Shown piece by piece: positions 10,255 through 18,699 of a DNA stretch of 64,000 nt. Source of the DNA: Streptomyces xanthophaeus (GTDB taxonomy: Bacteria > Actinomycetota > Actinomycetes > Streptomycetales > Streptomycetaceae); assembly GCF_030440515.1 (NCBI RefSeq), contig NZ_CP076543.1:4963501-5027500 (forward strand), in the 5' to 3' direction. Position numbers and translations under genes: made by a program. Within the stretch, counting starts at the first letter, position 1. Each line of letters starts with the position of its first letter. Under the pieces are notes generated by a model. The model was not told the DNA's origin. It made no database searches and worked only from the letters and a program-made list of their open reading frames with translations.

Positions 10255-11298
10255 ATGCCCGTGCTCCCCGCCCTGAGGCGCGCCGCCGCCGTCCTCCTGC
10301 TCGCCGCCACCACGCTGTACGCGGCCCCCGCGCGCCCCGCGGCCGCCGACGAACCGGGCTGGACCGCCGAGCCCGCCGCCGGAGCGGCGGCCACCGTCCG
10401 CCCGTACTTCTACCTGGCCGGTGCCCCCGGCACCGTGCTGGAGGACCGCCTCGCCCTGGCCAACACCACCGACCAGGAGCGCACCGTCTCGCTGCGCGGC
10501 GCCGACGCCTACAACACGGCCGACGGCGCCTTCGCGGTCCGCCCGGCGGCACCCGGGACCGGGGCCACCGGCGCCACCAGGGCCACCGGCGCCACCGGGG
10601 CCGGCTCCTGGATCAGCTTCGGGGCCGCCACCACCGTGAAGGTCCCGCCCCGCACCCGTGCCGTGGTCCCCTTCACCCTCACCGTGCCGCCCGCGTCCCC
10701 GCCGGGCGACCACCCCGCCGCCGTGATCGCCACCGAGGGCGGCCACGAGGTCGGCGTACGGGTCCACCTGCGGGTCGGCGGCCCCACCCTGGCCGCCCTC
10801 ACGGTCGAGGACGTCGCCGTACGGGGCCGCGGCCCGGCCACCGTCATCGCCTACACCCTCGTCAACCGCGGCAACGTGGCCCTCGTCCCCGAGCTCCGGA
10901 TCCGCGCCGAGGCCCTCGTCGGCGAGGTGTCCGACCCGCCCCGCGGCCGCACCCTGCCGGTGGAACTGCTGCCCGGCCAGCGGGTGGAGCTCACCGAGCC
11001 CTGGCCCGGCGCCCCGGCCCTCGACCGGGTCCGCGTCACCCTCACCGTGACCGCCCCCGGCGGCGCCCGCGCGGTGGCCACCGGCTCGCGCTGGCTCGTC
11101 CCCCGGGGCCTGGCCGGCTGGACCGGGGCCGGCCTGCTCGGCCTCGGCGCGGCCACCGCCGCCGTGCTGTACCTCGTACGCCGCCGACGGCCCGTACCGG
11201 GACCGGGACCGGGATCGCACCCGGCGCCGGACGCGCCGTCCGCGGCCGGACCGGCGACCCCTGCACCGCACCACGAACTGACGGGAGCCGCCAGGTGA
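10255..11298 (+). CDS. DUF916/WxL-interacting-type membrane-anchored surface protein
   Basis: A 347-residue protein with a signal peptide (to about residue 31), two beta-sandwich-like segments and one C-terminal transmembrane helix (about 281-300, GLLGLGAATAAVLYLV) followed by RRRR and a proline-rich tail. The segment FYLAGAPGTVLEDRLALANTT and the later VPPASPPGDHPAAV are typical of DUF916 (WxL-protein peptidoglycan-binding) proteins of Gram-positive bacteria. A Gly-Ala-Thr-rich stretch (ATGATRATGATGAG) interrupts the first domain. It follows the LPQTG gene by 16 bases and overlaps the next gene by GTGA. Likely role: cell-surface scaffold or peptidoglycan contact for its operon partners (inferred). 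Confidence 0.75.
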   Translation: MPVLPALRRAAAVLLLAATTLYAAPARPAAADEPGWTAEPAAGAAATVRPYFYLAGAPGTVLEDRLALANTTDQERTVSLRGADAYNTADGAFAVRPAAPGTGATGATRATGATGAGSWISFGAATTVKVPPRTRAVVPFTLTVPPASPPGDHPAAVIATEGGHEVGVRVHLRVGGPTLAALTVEDVAVRGRGPATVIAYTLVNRGNVALVPELRIRAEALVGEVSDPPRGRTLPVELLPGQRVELTEPWPGAPALDRVRVTLTVTAPGGARAVATGSRWLVPRGLAGWTGAGLLGLGAATAAVLYLVRRRRPVPGPGPGSHPAPDAPSAAGPATPAPHHELTGAAR

Positions 11299-12413
11299 GA
11301 AGAGTCGGAGCCCTGCTGGCCGCGGGGCTGGCGGTGTGCGCCCTCGCCCTGTTCCCCACGGGCCCGGCCGCCGCCGCCGAGGGCAAGCCGGCCGTGGCGC
11401 TCTCGCTCCAGGAGGCCGCCAAGGGCACCGGGATCACCGTCACCGGTACCGGCTGGCCGGCCAGGACGCTGGTGATGCTGCTGGTCTGCGGCCAGAACAT
11501 GATCGGCGGCACCAACAGCTGCGCCAACGCCGACGGCGCCGCCGTCTCGGTCGCCGCCGACGGGAGCTTCACCGGCCGGCTGCCCGTGGTGGCACCGCCC
11601 AAGCCGTGCCCCTGCATCGTCAACGTCACCTCCGTCAACGGCGACCAGTCCACCGTCGCGACCCCCCTGAAGATCACCGACCACCCGGTCGCCGAGCTGC
11701 CCGCCGAATCCGGCACGGGCCGCCTCGCGGTGCTCACCGGGGTCCGGCTGGAGGGCGAGGACGGGGTGCTGACCTGGTTCGGCGCCCCGCCCTCCCGGAA
11801 GTTCAAGGTCACCGTCGGCAATCTCGGCCCGGTCCCGGTCAAGGATCCGGTCTTCCAGCTCGGCACCGCGCACGGAGTGTTCGCCCCGCTGTGGGAGGAG
11901 GCCCGCTGGAAGGGCACCATCCCGCCCGGCGGCAAGGCGGAGATCGCGCTCGACGCGGGCCTCGCCGCCGGCGCCCACGGCGACTACACGATCTCCCTCA
12001 AGTACGGCGAGACCGTGCTGGCGACGCAGCCCTGGGGCGTGGACCGCCCGTACGGGGTGCTGCTCTTCTGGGGCCTGCTCCTGCTGGTGATCCCCGCCGC
12101 GGTCTTCCGCATCGGCATGGCGATCGTCGACCGGGTGCGGCCGCGCGCCGCGCCCGCCGCCGGCCGCCACCGCGGTACGGGTCCCCTGGACACGACCGCC
12201 GCCGCGGCCGCGGCGCCGGCCTCCGCCGTGACGGCCCGGCTGCCGCGGATCGGGGCCCTGCGGCCCCCTGGGCCGGACCCGGGACCCGACCGCACGGACC
12301 CCCAGACCACCACGGCGGTCCTGCCGTGGTTCACCCCGGACAGCGCGCCGGGCACAGCACCACAGGCGTCCGCACCGTCTGAGAACCGTTCGACGACGAA
12401 GGGACATTCGTGA
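11295..12413 (+). CDS. Membrane-anchored protein with neocarzinostatin-like domain
   Basis: A 372-residue exported protein with a signal peptide ending near PAAAAEG. The first domain (about 30-130) has ITVTGTGWPARTLVMLLVC, two CxxC-like cysteine pairs (NSCANADG, KPCPCIVNV) and VSVAADGSFTG, a pattern like the immunoglobulin-like neocarzinostatin/IPT fold. A second beta-rich region with FKVTVGNLGPVPVKDPVF resembles a CARDB/DUF11-type adhesin domain. A transmembrane helix (about 255-275, VLLFWGLLLLVIPAAVF) and a disordered Pro/Ala/Thr cytoplasmic tail follow. It starts on a GTG overlapping the previous stop and ends overlapping the next GTG, so the genes are co-translated. No enzymatic motif; function unknown. 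Confidence 0.65.
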   Translation: MRRVGALLAAGLAVCALALFPTGPAAAAEGKPAVALSLQEAAKGTGITVTGTGWPARTLVMLLVCGQNMIGGTNSCANADGAAVSVAADGSFTGRLPVVAPPKPCPCIVNVTSVNGDQSTVATPLKITDHPVAELPAESGTGRLAVLTGVRLEGEDGVLTWFGAPPSRKFKVTVGNLGPVPVKDPVFQLGTAHGVFAPLWEEARWKGTIPPGGKAEIALDAGLAAGAHGDYTISLKYGETVLATQPWGVDRPYGVLLFWGLLLLVIPAAVFRIGMAIVDRVRPRAAPAAGRHRGTGPLDTTAAAAAAPASAVTARLPRIGALRPPGPDPGPDRTDPQTTTAVLPWFTPDSAPGTAPQASAPSENRSTTKGHS

Positions 12414-13720
12414 AAACCCAACGGAGGGTGAGCGCGGCCGTGATCGCGCTGCTGCTCGGCGGCGCCGGTATCGCCATCGGAGCCACTCCCGCCCAGGCCG
12501 CGGAGACCAAGTTCAACGTCAAGTGCGTACCCCCGGCCGGGGGCGGCAGTCCGGTGGAGGGGGAGACCACCGCCAAGGTCACCGCACCCGCCTCGGCGAA
12601 GGTCGGCGACGAGGTCGACGTGTCCTGGGAGACGGTGAAGCCGGCCTCGAACAACACGGACCTGATGGACATCCCGCAGGACGCGGTCCAGCCCACCGGC
12701 TGGATCACCGTGGGCGGCGGTGGCGGTGAGCTGAAGGTCGTCGGGGAGAAGAAGAACCCGCCGATCCCGAAGAAGGCGCCCATGGTGATGTCCGTGATGA
12801 AGGGCAAGCTGAAACTCGCCAAGGCCGGGAAGATCACGCTGACCCCCGGCAAGTACGACGTGGCCGTCACCTTCTCCTTCGGCACGTTCGTCACCAAGTG
12901 CGCCCCGACCGGCAGCGTGGGCGTCGGGGCCACCATCGACGTGGCGGCCGGCTCCACCGGCGGTACGACGACAGGCGGTACGACGACCGGTGGTACCACC
13001 ACCGGCGGTTCCACGACCACGGGCGGTTCCACGACCACCGGCGGCTCGACGACCACCTCGGGCGGCTCCGCCTCCGGCGGCGGGGGCGGCCAGACCGACT
13101 TCCCGGGCAAGGCGGTCGAGGTGGCCTTCGACTGCGGGCCGGTCGTCCCGGGGGGCATCAAGACCCCGGTCACGATCAACGCGAAGAAGAACGGCGGCAG
13201 CTACGACCTGACGGTCAAGACCGCCAAGGGCGCGATGGCGGCGCCCATGGCCCTGCCCGCGGGGGCGCTCAAGCCCTCGATGGACGTGAAGCTCGGCGGG
13301 GCGGACAGCGGCACGGTCAAGGTCTCCGGCCCGGCCAACGCGGAGCCCATCCCGGACAAGGCCCCGGTCAGCCTCAGCGACATGACCGGCACCTACAAGC
13401 CCGGCAAGAGCGGCAAGGTGACGCTCAGCCCGGACCAGCTGACGATCGACGTCACGATGGCCCCCGGCGCCACCCCGATCAACGTCCCCTGCAAGGCGAC
13501 GAGCAGCGGGGTCTCGCTGGAACTGGACACCGCCGCCCAGCCGGGCGGCTCCGGTTCCTCCACGGCCTCCGGCAGCACCACCTCGGGCGGCCTCGCCGAG
13601 ACCGGCGCGGAGGACGAGGGCGGCATCAAGGCCCTGGCCCTGGTCGCCGGCACGGTGATCCTGCTCGGCGGCGCGGTGTTCACCTTCACCCCGTGGCGCC
13701 GCCTGCGCGGCACCCGCTGA
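12410..13720 (+). CDS. Two-domain secreted protein with LAXTG-type sortase signal
   Basis: A 436-residue exported protein with a signal peptide cleaved near AQAAE. Two copies of the ectodomain seen in the first operon gene are present: domain A (about 27-180) and domain B (about 232-370), each with paired cysteines and a GK-ITLTPG/GKVTLSPD strand. They are separated by a Thr/Gly-rich linker (about 184-224) made of GGTTT/GGSTTT repeats. The C-terminus has LAETG (about 395), a hydrophobic segment and WRRLRGTR. LAXTG is the class E sortase motif known from Streptomyces chaplins, unlike the LPQTG of the first gene. It is the last gene of the operon; a strong terminator follows. Function unknown. 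Confidence 0.8.
   Translation: MKTQRRVSAAVIALLLGGAGIAIGATPAQAAETKFNVKCVPPAGGGSPVEGETTAKVTAPASAKVGDEVDVSWETVKPASNNTDLMDIPQDAVQPTGWITVGGGGGELKVVGEKKNPPIPKKAPMVMSVMKGKLKLAKAGKITLTPGKYDVAVTFSFGTFVTKCAPTGSVGVGATIDVAAGSTGGTTTGGTTTGGTTTGGSTTTGGSTTTGGSTTTSGGSASGGGGGQTDFPGKAVEVAFDCGPVVPGGIKTPVTINAKKNGGSYDLTVKTAKGAMAAPMALPAGALKPSMDVKLGGADSGTVKVSGPANAEPIPDKAPVSLSDMTGTYKPGKSGKVTLSPDQLTIDVTMAPGATPINVPCKATSSGVSLELDTAAQPGGSGSSTASGSTTSGGLAETGAEDEGGIKALALVAGTVILLGGAVFTFTPWRRLRGTR
12958..13080 (+). repeat. Tandem codon repeat encoding Gly-Thr/Ser linker
   Basis: In-frame repeats of a 12-15 base unit (GGCGGTACGACGAC-type, then GGCGGTTCCACGACCAC-type) encode GGTTT x3 then GGSTTT x3 in the linker of the LAETG protein. 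Such Thr/Gly stalks usually extend a domain from the wall, and the repeat number is likely to vary between strains. Confidence 0.75.
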
Positions 13721-13725
13721 CACGC

Positions 13726-13765
13726 GAAGCGGCCCGGCACACCTTCCGGTGTGCCGGGCCGCTTC
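13726..13765. terminator. Bidirectional terminator hairpin
   Basis: Perfect 18-bp arms (GAAGCGGCCCGGCACACC, 13726-13743, and its complement, 13748-13765) enclose a TTCC loop. It lies between the convergent ends of the surface operon and the peptide transporter gene, so it probably terminates both. Confidence 0.92.
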
Positions 13766-13787
13766 GTCGTACAGGGGCGCGAAAGCG

Positions 13788-15308
13788 TCAGCCCATGCCG
13801 CCCATCAGGGCGTTGACCTTCTTGCGGTACATGAAGATCGCGAGGCCGGCGAGCGTCGCGGCGACCGCCTGGAAGAGGATGACCCCGACGCCGTTCAGCT
13901 GCACGTCGGCCAGACCCATCAGACCGGTGATGCAGTCACCGGCGGTGACGGCCAGGAACCAGACGCCCATCATCTGGGAGCCGTACTTCTGCGGCGCCAT
14001 CTTCGTGGTGACCGACAGGCCGACCGGGGAGAGGCACAGCTCGGCGAGCGTGTGCATCAGGAAGATGAGCACCAGCCACCACATGGTGACCTTGGTGTCG
14101 TTGCCGGCGGTCTGGCTCAGCGGGAGGGCGAAGACGAAGAACGAGGCGCCGACGATGACCAGGGCCACCGAGAACTTCACGATGGTGCTGGGCTCGCGGT
14201 TGCGGCGGGCCAGCGCCACCCAGGCGGCGGCGAAGACCGGGGCCAGGGCCACCACGAAGAGCGGGTTCAGCGACTGGAAGATGGTGGTCGGGACTTCCCA
14301 GCCGAACAGGGCGCGCTCGGAGTTCTTGTCACCGAAGAGCGAGAGCGTCGAACCGCCCTGGTCGTAGATCATCCAGAACACGGCGGCGGCCACGAAGAAC
14401 CAGATGTAGGCGCTCATCCGGGTCTGCTCGACGGCGGACAGGTCCTTGTCCCGCTTGATGCGGACGAGGACGGCGACCGGGATGAGCAGACCGGCGATGG
14501 TGATCGGGTACAGCGCCCACTTGATGGTGAACATGTCCGCGGCGACCACGGCGCCGTAGAAGACGACGACGGCGGCCAGGACGGCCAGGGCCTTGACGAT
14601 CACGGCCTTGCGCTCGACCGCGCTCAGCGGGTTCGGGACGATGCTGCTCTGCGGGCTCAGGGTGCGGCCGGCGAGCAGGTAGACCACCAGGCCGACGGCC
14701 ATGCCGACGGCGGCCAGCGCGAAGCCGAGGTGCCAGTTCACGGTCTCGCCGACGATGCCGATGCCGACCGGTGCGAGGAGGGCACCCACGTTGATGCCGA
14801 TGTAGAAGATCGTGAAGCCGCTGTCACGGCGCGGGTCGTCCACACCCCGGTACAGGTGGCCGACCATCGTGGAGATGTTGGCCTTCAGCAGACCGGAGCC
14901 GACCGCGACCAGCAGCAGACCGACGAAGAACGCGATCTGGCCGGGCAGCGCGAGCGACACGTGGCCCGCCATGATCACGACACCGGCGATGGCGACCGTC
15001 TTGCGGGCGCCCCAGACACGGTCACCGAACCAGCCGCCGGGCATGGCCATGAGGTAGACCATGGCCACGTAGACGGAGTAGATCGCCGTGGCCGTCGCCG
15101 CAGTGAAGCCGAGGCCGCCACCCTGGCTGCCGGTCGCGGCGTCGACACCGCCGGAGACCAAGTACAGGACGAGAAGCGCACGCATGCCGTAGTAGGAGAA
15201 GCGCTCCCACATCTCGGTCATGAACAGCGTGGCCAGGCCGATCGGGTGGCCGAGGAGGGTCTTCTCGTGAGCGGGGCTCGGAGAAGCCGTCGTCAGGCTG
15301 GAAGCCAT
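13788..15308 (-). CDS. Proton-dependent oligopeptide (POT/PTR2) transporter
   Basis: A 506-residue inner-membrane transporter of the MFS peptide family. The family signature ERFSYYGMRALLVLYL (first transmembrane helix, about residues 33-48), GGWFGDRVWGARK in the loop after helix 2-3, FTIFYIGINVGALLAP and a PLFVV-type helix 7 region are all present, with about 14 hydrophobic helices predicted by eye. It should import di- and tripeptides with protons. The start at ATG 15308 has AAGGATCG upstream; in-frame extension further upstream has no family similarity. It is transcribed away from a two-component system across a 500-base region. Confidence 0.93.
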   Translation of the reverse strand: MASSLTTASPSPAHEKTLLGHPIGLATLFMTEMWERFSYYGMRALLVLYLVSGGVDAATGSQGGGLGFTAATATAIYSVYVAMVYLMAMPGGWFGDRVWGARKTVAIAGVVIMAGHVSLALPGQIAFFVGLLLVAVGSGLLKANISTMVGHLYRGVDDPRRDSGFTIFYIGINVGALLAPVGIGIVGETVNWHLGFALAAVGMAVGLVVYLLAGRTLSPQSSIVPNPLSAVERKAVIVKALAVLAAVVVFYGAVVAADMFTIKWALYPITIAGLLIPVAVLVRIKRDKDLSAVEQTRMSAYIWFFVAAAVFWMIYDQGGSTLSLFGDKNSERALFGWEVPTTIFQSLNPLFVVALAPVFAAAWVALARRNREPSTIVKFSVALVIVGASFFVFALPLSQTAGNDTKVTMWWLVLIFLMHTLAELCLSPVGLSVTTKMAPQKYGSQMMGVWFLAVTAGDCITGLMGLADVQLNGVGVILFQAVAATLAGLAIFMYRKKVNALMGGMG

Positions 15309-15806
15309 GGTCGATCCTTGCTTGCTCGGGACGCATCGGCTTCGTGAGCTCATCCGCGCCCGGTGGGGGGTGGCCGGCAACCGGCGGACGGATCTCCCAC
15401 CCCACGCCTCGGGGCCCGCCCCACGGGGGTGGGGGCGGCAGGACATCCGTAACCGGGATCCACGCCCTCCCGCGCATCATCACGCGAGGGGCCCGGCCAA
15501 CAGGTCATTCACTGTCGTCAAGACGGGCCGGGCCGGCCCCCCAGAGGGCCGTCCGTCCGGTTCAGGACAGAAATAGAGACCTTTGCGCTGCTTTTCGGCA
15601 CAAAGGTCCCTGAGGTATTGCATCAGGCGTCTCGCCACCATACGACACGACACTGCGGCATATGAAAGGACTTGAGAGATGGATCACAAGGCGCGCCGGG
15701 AACCGTTCGACCATATTCGAAGGCGCTTAGTAGTTCATAAGCCCAGATAGAGAGGGGTCTTCCCACGGGCCTCTGCTTTCAGCCGCCGCGGACTACCATC
15801 ACCCAC
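15309..15806. promoter_or_regulatory. Divergent intergenic region with 11-bp inverted repeat
   Basis: A 498-base non-coding gap between the POT transporter and the response regulator. The right half (about 15565-15760) is clearly richer in A/T than its surroundings. AGAGACCTTTG (15575-15585) and CAAAGGTCCCT (15601-15611) form an inverted repeat with one mismatch and a 15-base loop, positioned 270 bases upstream of the transporter start; it may be an operator or leader hairpin. TACCAT at 15793-15798 could be the -10 element of a near-leaderless response-regulator mRNA. I see no gene or small RNA I can support. Confidence 0.45.
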
Positions 15807-16484
15807 ATGACGCGTGTACTGCTCGCCGAGGACGACGCATCCATCTCGGAGCCCCTGGCCCGCGCCCTGCGCCGGGAGGGGTACGAGGTCGAGGTCCGGG
15901 AGGACGGCCCCACCGCCCTGGACGCGGGACTGCAGGGCGGCGTCGATCTCGTCGTCCTCGACCTGGGACTGCCGGGTATGGACGGCCTGGAGGTCGCCCG
16001 CCGGCTGCGCGCCGAGGGCCATGGCTTCCCGATCCTGGTCCTCACCGCCCGGGCGGACGAGGTCGACACGGTCGTCGGCCTCGACGCCGGCGCCGACGAC
16101 TACGTGACCAAGCCCTTCCGCCTGGCCGAACTGCTCGCCCGGGTCCGGGCCCTGCTCCGGCGCGGTGCCACCGAGGCCCTGCAGCCCCCCGCCACCCACG
16201 GCGTGCGGATCGACGTCGAATCGCACCGGGCCTGGATGGGGGAGGAGGAGCTCCAGCTCACCGCCAAGGAGTTCGACCTGCTGCGGGTCCTGGTCCGCGA
16301 CGCGGGCCGGGTCGTCACCCGCGACCAGCTCATGCGCGAGGTCTGGGACACCACCTGGTGGTCCTCCACCAAGACCCTCGACATGCACATCTCCTGGCTG
16401 CGCAAGAAGCTGGGCGACGACGCCGCCAACCCCCGCTACATCGCCACCGTGCGCGGCGTCGGGTTCCGCTTCGAGAAGAGCTGA
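15807..16484 (+). CDS. OmpR/PhoB-family response regulator
   Basis: A 225-residue two-domain regulator. The receiver domain has acidic D9/D10, the phosphoacceptor Asp52 in LVVLDLGLPGMDG, the switch Thr in LVLTARAD and the conserved Lys in YVTKPF. The C-terminal winged helix (about 130-225) has LTAKEFDLLRVLV, the recognition-helix region STKTLDMHISWLRKKLGDD and the wing hairpin RYIATVRGVGFRFE. It pairs with the histidine kinase 37 bases downstream. Regulon unknown; the transporter across the intergenic region is a possible but unproven target. Confidence 0.95.
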   Translation: MTRVLLAEDDASISEPLARALRREGYEVEVREDGPTALDAGLQGGVDLVVLDLGLPGMDGLEVARRLRAEGHGFPILVLTARADEVDTVVGLDAGADDYVTKPFRLAELLARVRALLRRGATEALQPPATHGVRIDVESHRAWMGEEELQLTAKEFDLLRVLVRDAGRVVTRDQLMREVWDTTWWSSTKTLDMHISWLRKKLGDDAANPRYIATVRGVGFRFEKS

Positions 16485-16521
16485 CCGCCTCCTCCTCCCC
16501 ACCTGGGGCATGCTCTAGGGC

Positions 16522-17787
16522 ATGCGCCGCCGCCTCATCAATTCCACGCTCGCCGTGGTGCTCGTCGTGATCGCCGTCTTCGGGGTCTCCCTCGTCATCG
16601 TGGAGACCCGGACCATCACCAGCAGCGCCCAGGACCGCATCGAGTCCGAGGCGCTGCGGCTCGTGGGCATCGTCGAGGCGAACGTCCTGGAGAAGAAGCC
16701 GATCGACCCCGTGGCCCTCGGCGAGCAGCTGGACGCCGGCCACCACGCGCGGATCACCGTCCCCGGCCAGCCGGCCGTCGACGTGGGCGCCCCGATCCCC
16801 GACAGTGTGATCCGCGGCACCGCCCGCGGGGAGCAGGGCGAGGTCGTGGTCGTCGAGGAGTCCCGCTCCACCGTGACCCGCGAGGTCGGCCGGACCCTGG
16901 CCGTCGTCGGCGCGGTGGCCCTGCTGGCCGTCGTGGCGGCCGTCCTGCTCGCCGTACGGCAGGCCAACCGGCTGGCCTCCCCGCTCACCGACCTGGCCGA
17001 GACGGCGGAGCGGCTCGGATCGGGCGACCCGCGGCCCCGGCACAAGCGGTACGGGGTCCCCGAGCTGGACCGGGTCGCGGACGTGCTGGATTCCAGCGCC
17101 GAGCGGATCGGCCGGATGCTGACAGCCGAGCGGCGCCTGGCCGCGGACGCCTCCCACCAGCTGCGCACCCCGCTCACCGCGCTCTCCATGCGGCTGGAGG
17201 AGATCACCGTCACCGACGACCTGGCGACCGTCCGGGAGGAGGCGACGATCGCCCTGACCCAGGTGGAGCGGCTCACGGACGTGGTGCAGCGGCTGCTCAC
17301 GAACTCGCGGGACCCGCGGACGGGCTCGGCGGTCCCCTTCGACCTGGACGAGGTCGTCAAGCAGCAGGTCGAGGAGTGGCGGCCGGCCTACCGCAGCGCG
17401 GGCCGGGCCATCGTGCGCTCCGGACGGCAGGGCGTACGGGCCGTCGGCACCCCGGGCGCGGTCTCGCAGGTCCTGGCCACCCTGGTGGAGAACGCCCTGA
17501 TGCACGGCGGCGGCACGGTCGCGCTGCGCACCCGGGTGATCGGCAACCAGGCGGTGCTGGAGGTCACGGACGAGGGACCGGGCGTCCCGCCGGACCTCGG
17601 CAACCGGATCTTCGAGCGGGCCATCAGCGGCCGCAACTCCACCGGGATCGGCCTCGCGGTGGCCCGGGACCTCGCGGAGGCGGACGGCGGCCGCCTGGAA
17701 CTGCTCCAGACGCAGCCGCCGGTGTTCGCGCTGTTCCTCAGCCGGACGGCGCCGGAACGGGCCGAACCGCAGGCCACGGTCCGCTAG
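16522..17787 (+). CDS. Two-component sensor histidine kinase
   Basis: A 421-residue membrane kinase. TM1 is at about 5-27 and TM2 at about 131-152, with a 100-residue extracytoplasmic sensor between them, then a HAMP segment (RQANRLASPLTDLAETAERL), the HisKA phosphoacceptor His212 in ADASHQLRTP, an N-box (ATLVENALMHGGG) and a G-box (EGPGVPP ... GRNSTGIGLAVARDL). Its partner is the upstream response regulator. The TAG stop coincides with the CTAG terminus of a MITE copy, so the last codon sits at an insertion junction, but the protein appears full length. Confidence 0.94.
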   Translation: MRRRLINSTLAVVLVVIAVFGVSLVIVETRTITSSAQDRIESEALRLVGIVEANVLEKKPIDPVALGEQLDAGHHARITVPGQPAVDVGAPIPDSVIRGTARGEQGEVVVVEESRSTVTREVGRTLAVVGAVALLAVVAAVLLAVRQANRLASPLTDLAETAERLGSGDPRPRHKRYGVPELDRVADVLDSSAERIGRMLTAERRLAADASHQLRTPLTALSMRLEEITVTDDLATVREEATIALTQVERLTDVVQRLLTNSRDPRTGSAVPFDLDEVVKQQVEEWRPAYRSAGRAIVRSGRQGVRAVGTPGAVSQVLATLVENALMHGGGTVALRTRVIGNQAVLEVTDEGPGVPPDLGNRIFERAISGRNSTGIGLAVARDLAEADGGRLELLQTQPPVFALFLSRTAPERAEPQATVR

Positions 17788-17949
17788 GGGGTGTCTTGCC
17801 GATCATGCCGGGCTCGCGGGGCCTGGTGCCGCGCCTCGCCGCGTTGTCCTCGGTCGGCGACGCTCCGCGTCGCCTCCCTCGTCCGCCTTGCGATCCACGG
17901 CACCAGGCCCCGCTCCCTGATCCGGCCTGATCGACAAGACACCCCCTAG
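17784..17949. mobile_element. MITE copy 1 (166 bp)
   Basis: A non-coding element bounded by CTAG on both sides, with terminal inverted repeats AGGGGGTGTCTTGCCGATCA on the left and the complementary right end differing at one base. Subterminal inverted repeats (GGGGCCTGGTGCCG near the left, CGGCACCAGGCCCCG near the right) let most of the element fold into a hairpin. It is identical in length to the copy at 22763-22928, with a single base difference I can see (CCAGGCCCC vs CCAGGCTCC). It carries no transposase, so it must have been mobilised in trans. Its left CTAG supplies the stop codon of the histidine kinase. Confidence 0.88.
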
Positions 17950-17976
17950 GCCGTACACGGCCCAGGACGGCTTGTC

Positions 17977-18537
17977 CTAGTTGTTCGCGGGTGCCGGCTC
18001 GGGGACCGGATCCGGCCTGCGGTCCGGCTTCGGCAGGGGCGCCGGCTCCGGCATCGGCTCGGCCGGCTCCTCCGGCGCGGGCAGGGCCTTGAAGACCCAC
18101 GTCCGGTACGACCAGAAGCGGAACACCGTGGCGGTCCCGATGCCGATGAACTTGAACACATTGCTGGCGACCGGGCCGTCCCAGCCGAACCCGTAGGTGG
18201 CGGTGTAGAGGACACCGCTCTCGATGACCAGGCCGATGCCGCTGAAGGCGGCGAACAGGACGAGCTCGCGGGTGCGGCCGCTCTTGGCGCGGTCCCGGTA
18301 GGTGAAGTAGCGGAAGCCGATGTAGTTCGTGGCGATGGCCACGACGGTGGCTATCACGCTCGCGCGCACCACCTGCAGGTCGGTGGTGTTGCGGATCAGG
18401 TTGAAGACGCCCAGGTTGACCAGGACACCCAGACCGCCGACCGCCCCGAACTTGGCCACCTCTCGTACGAGGCCGCGTACACGTTCGACGACAGATCCGC
18501 CAGGCGTGCTCATCAGTAGGTCAGTCCTGTCGGTCAC
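17977..18537 (-). CDS. GtrA-family membrane protein
   Basis: A 186-residue protein with four predicted transmembrane helices (about residues 28-48, 60-80, 92-112, 121-142) and the GtrA signature KFGAVGGLGVLVNLGVFNL ... NYIGFRYFTYRDR ... FRFWSYRTWVF. GtrA proteins take part in polyprenol-linked sugar translocation for cell-surface polysaccharides. The C-terminal 40 residues are Pro/Glu-rich and probably disordered. The start is GTG 18537; an ATG at 18513 (MSTPGGS) is an alternative. It is convergent with the histidine kinase and divergent from purK, a neighbourhood also seen in mycobacteria. Confidence 0.88.
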   Translation of the reverse strand: MTDRTDLLMSTPGGSVVERVRGLVREVAKFGAVGGLGVLVNLGVFNLIRNTTDLQVVRASVIATVVAIATNYIGFRYFTYRDRAKSGRTRELVLFAAFSGIGLVIESGVLYTATYGFGWDGPVASNVFKFIGIGTATVFRFWSYRTWVFKALPAPEEPAEPMPEPAPLPKPDRRPDPVPEPAPANN

Positions 18538-18699
18538 CGCCCGCTTACGGGGCGTCCGGTGTTCTCCGTCAACCCACCCATGCTAAGTGTCCCCCCTGCG
18601 CTCCGTCTGTGCCTTCCAGCACCCTGCGACGCACGGCACACGGGCGGATCGGGCCAGGGCACGTCCGGATGGCGGAATACCGGCGGATACCCTGGAGGA

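Noticed and set aside
12958..13080. Possible regulatory tandem repeat
   Set aside because: It is in frame and encodes a Thr/Gly linker, so a coding explanation is sufficient.
13749..15347. 532-codon plus-strand frame opposite the POT transporter
   Set aside because: Composition is that of an antisense shadow; the transporter motifs on the minus strand are unambiguous.
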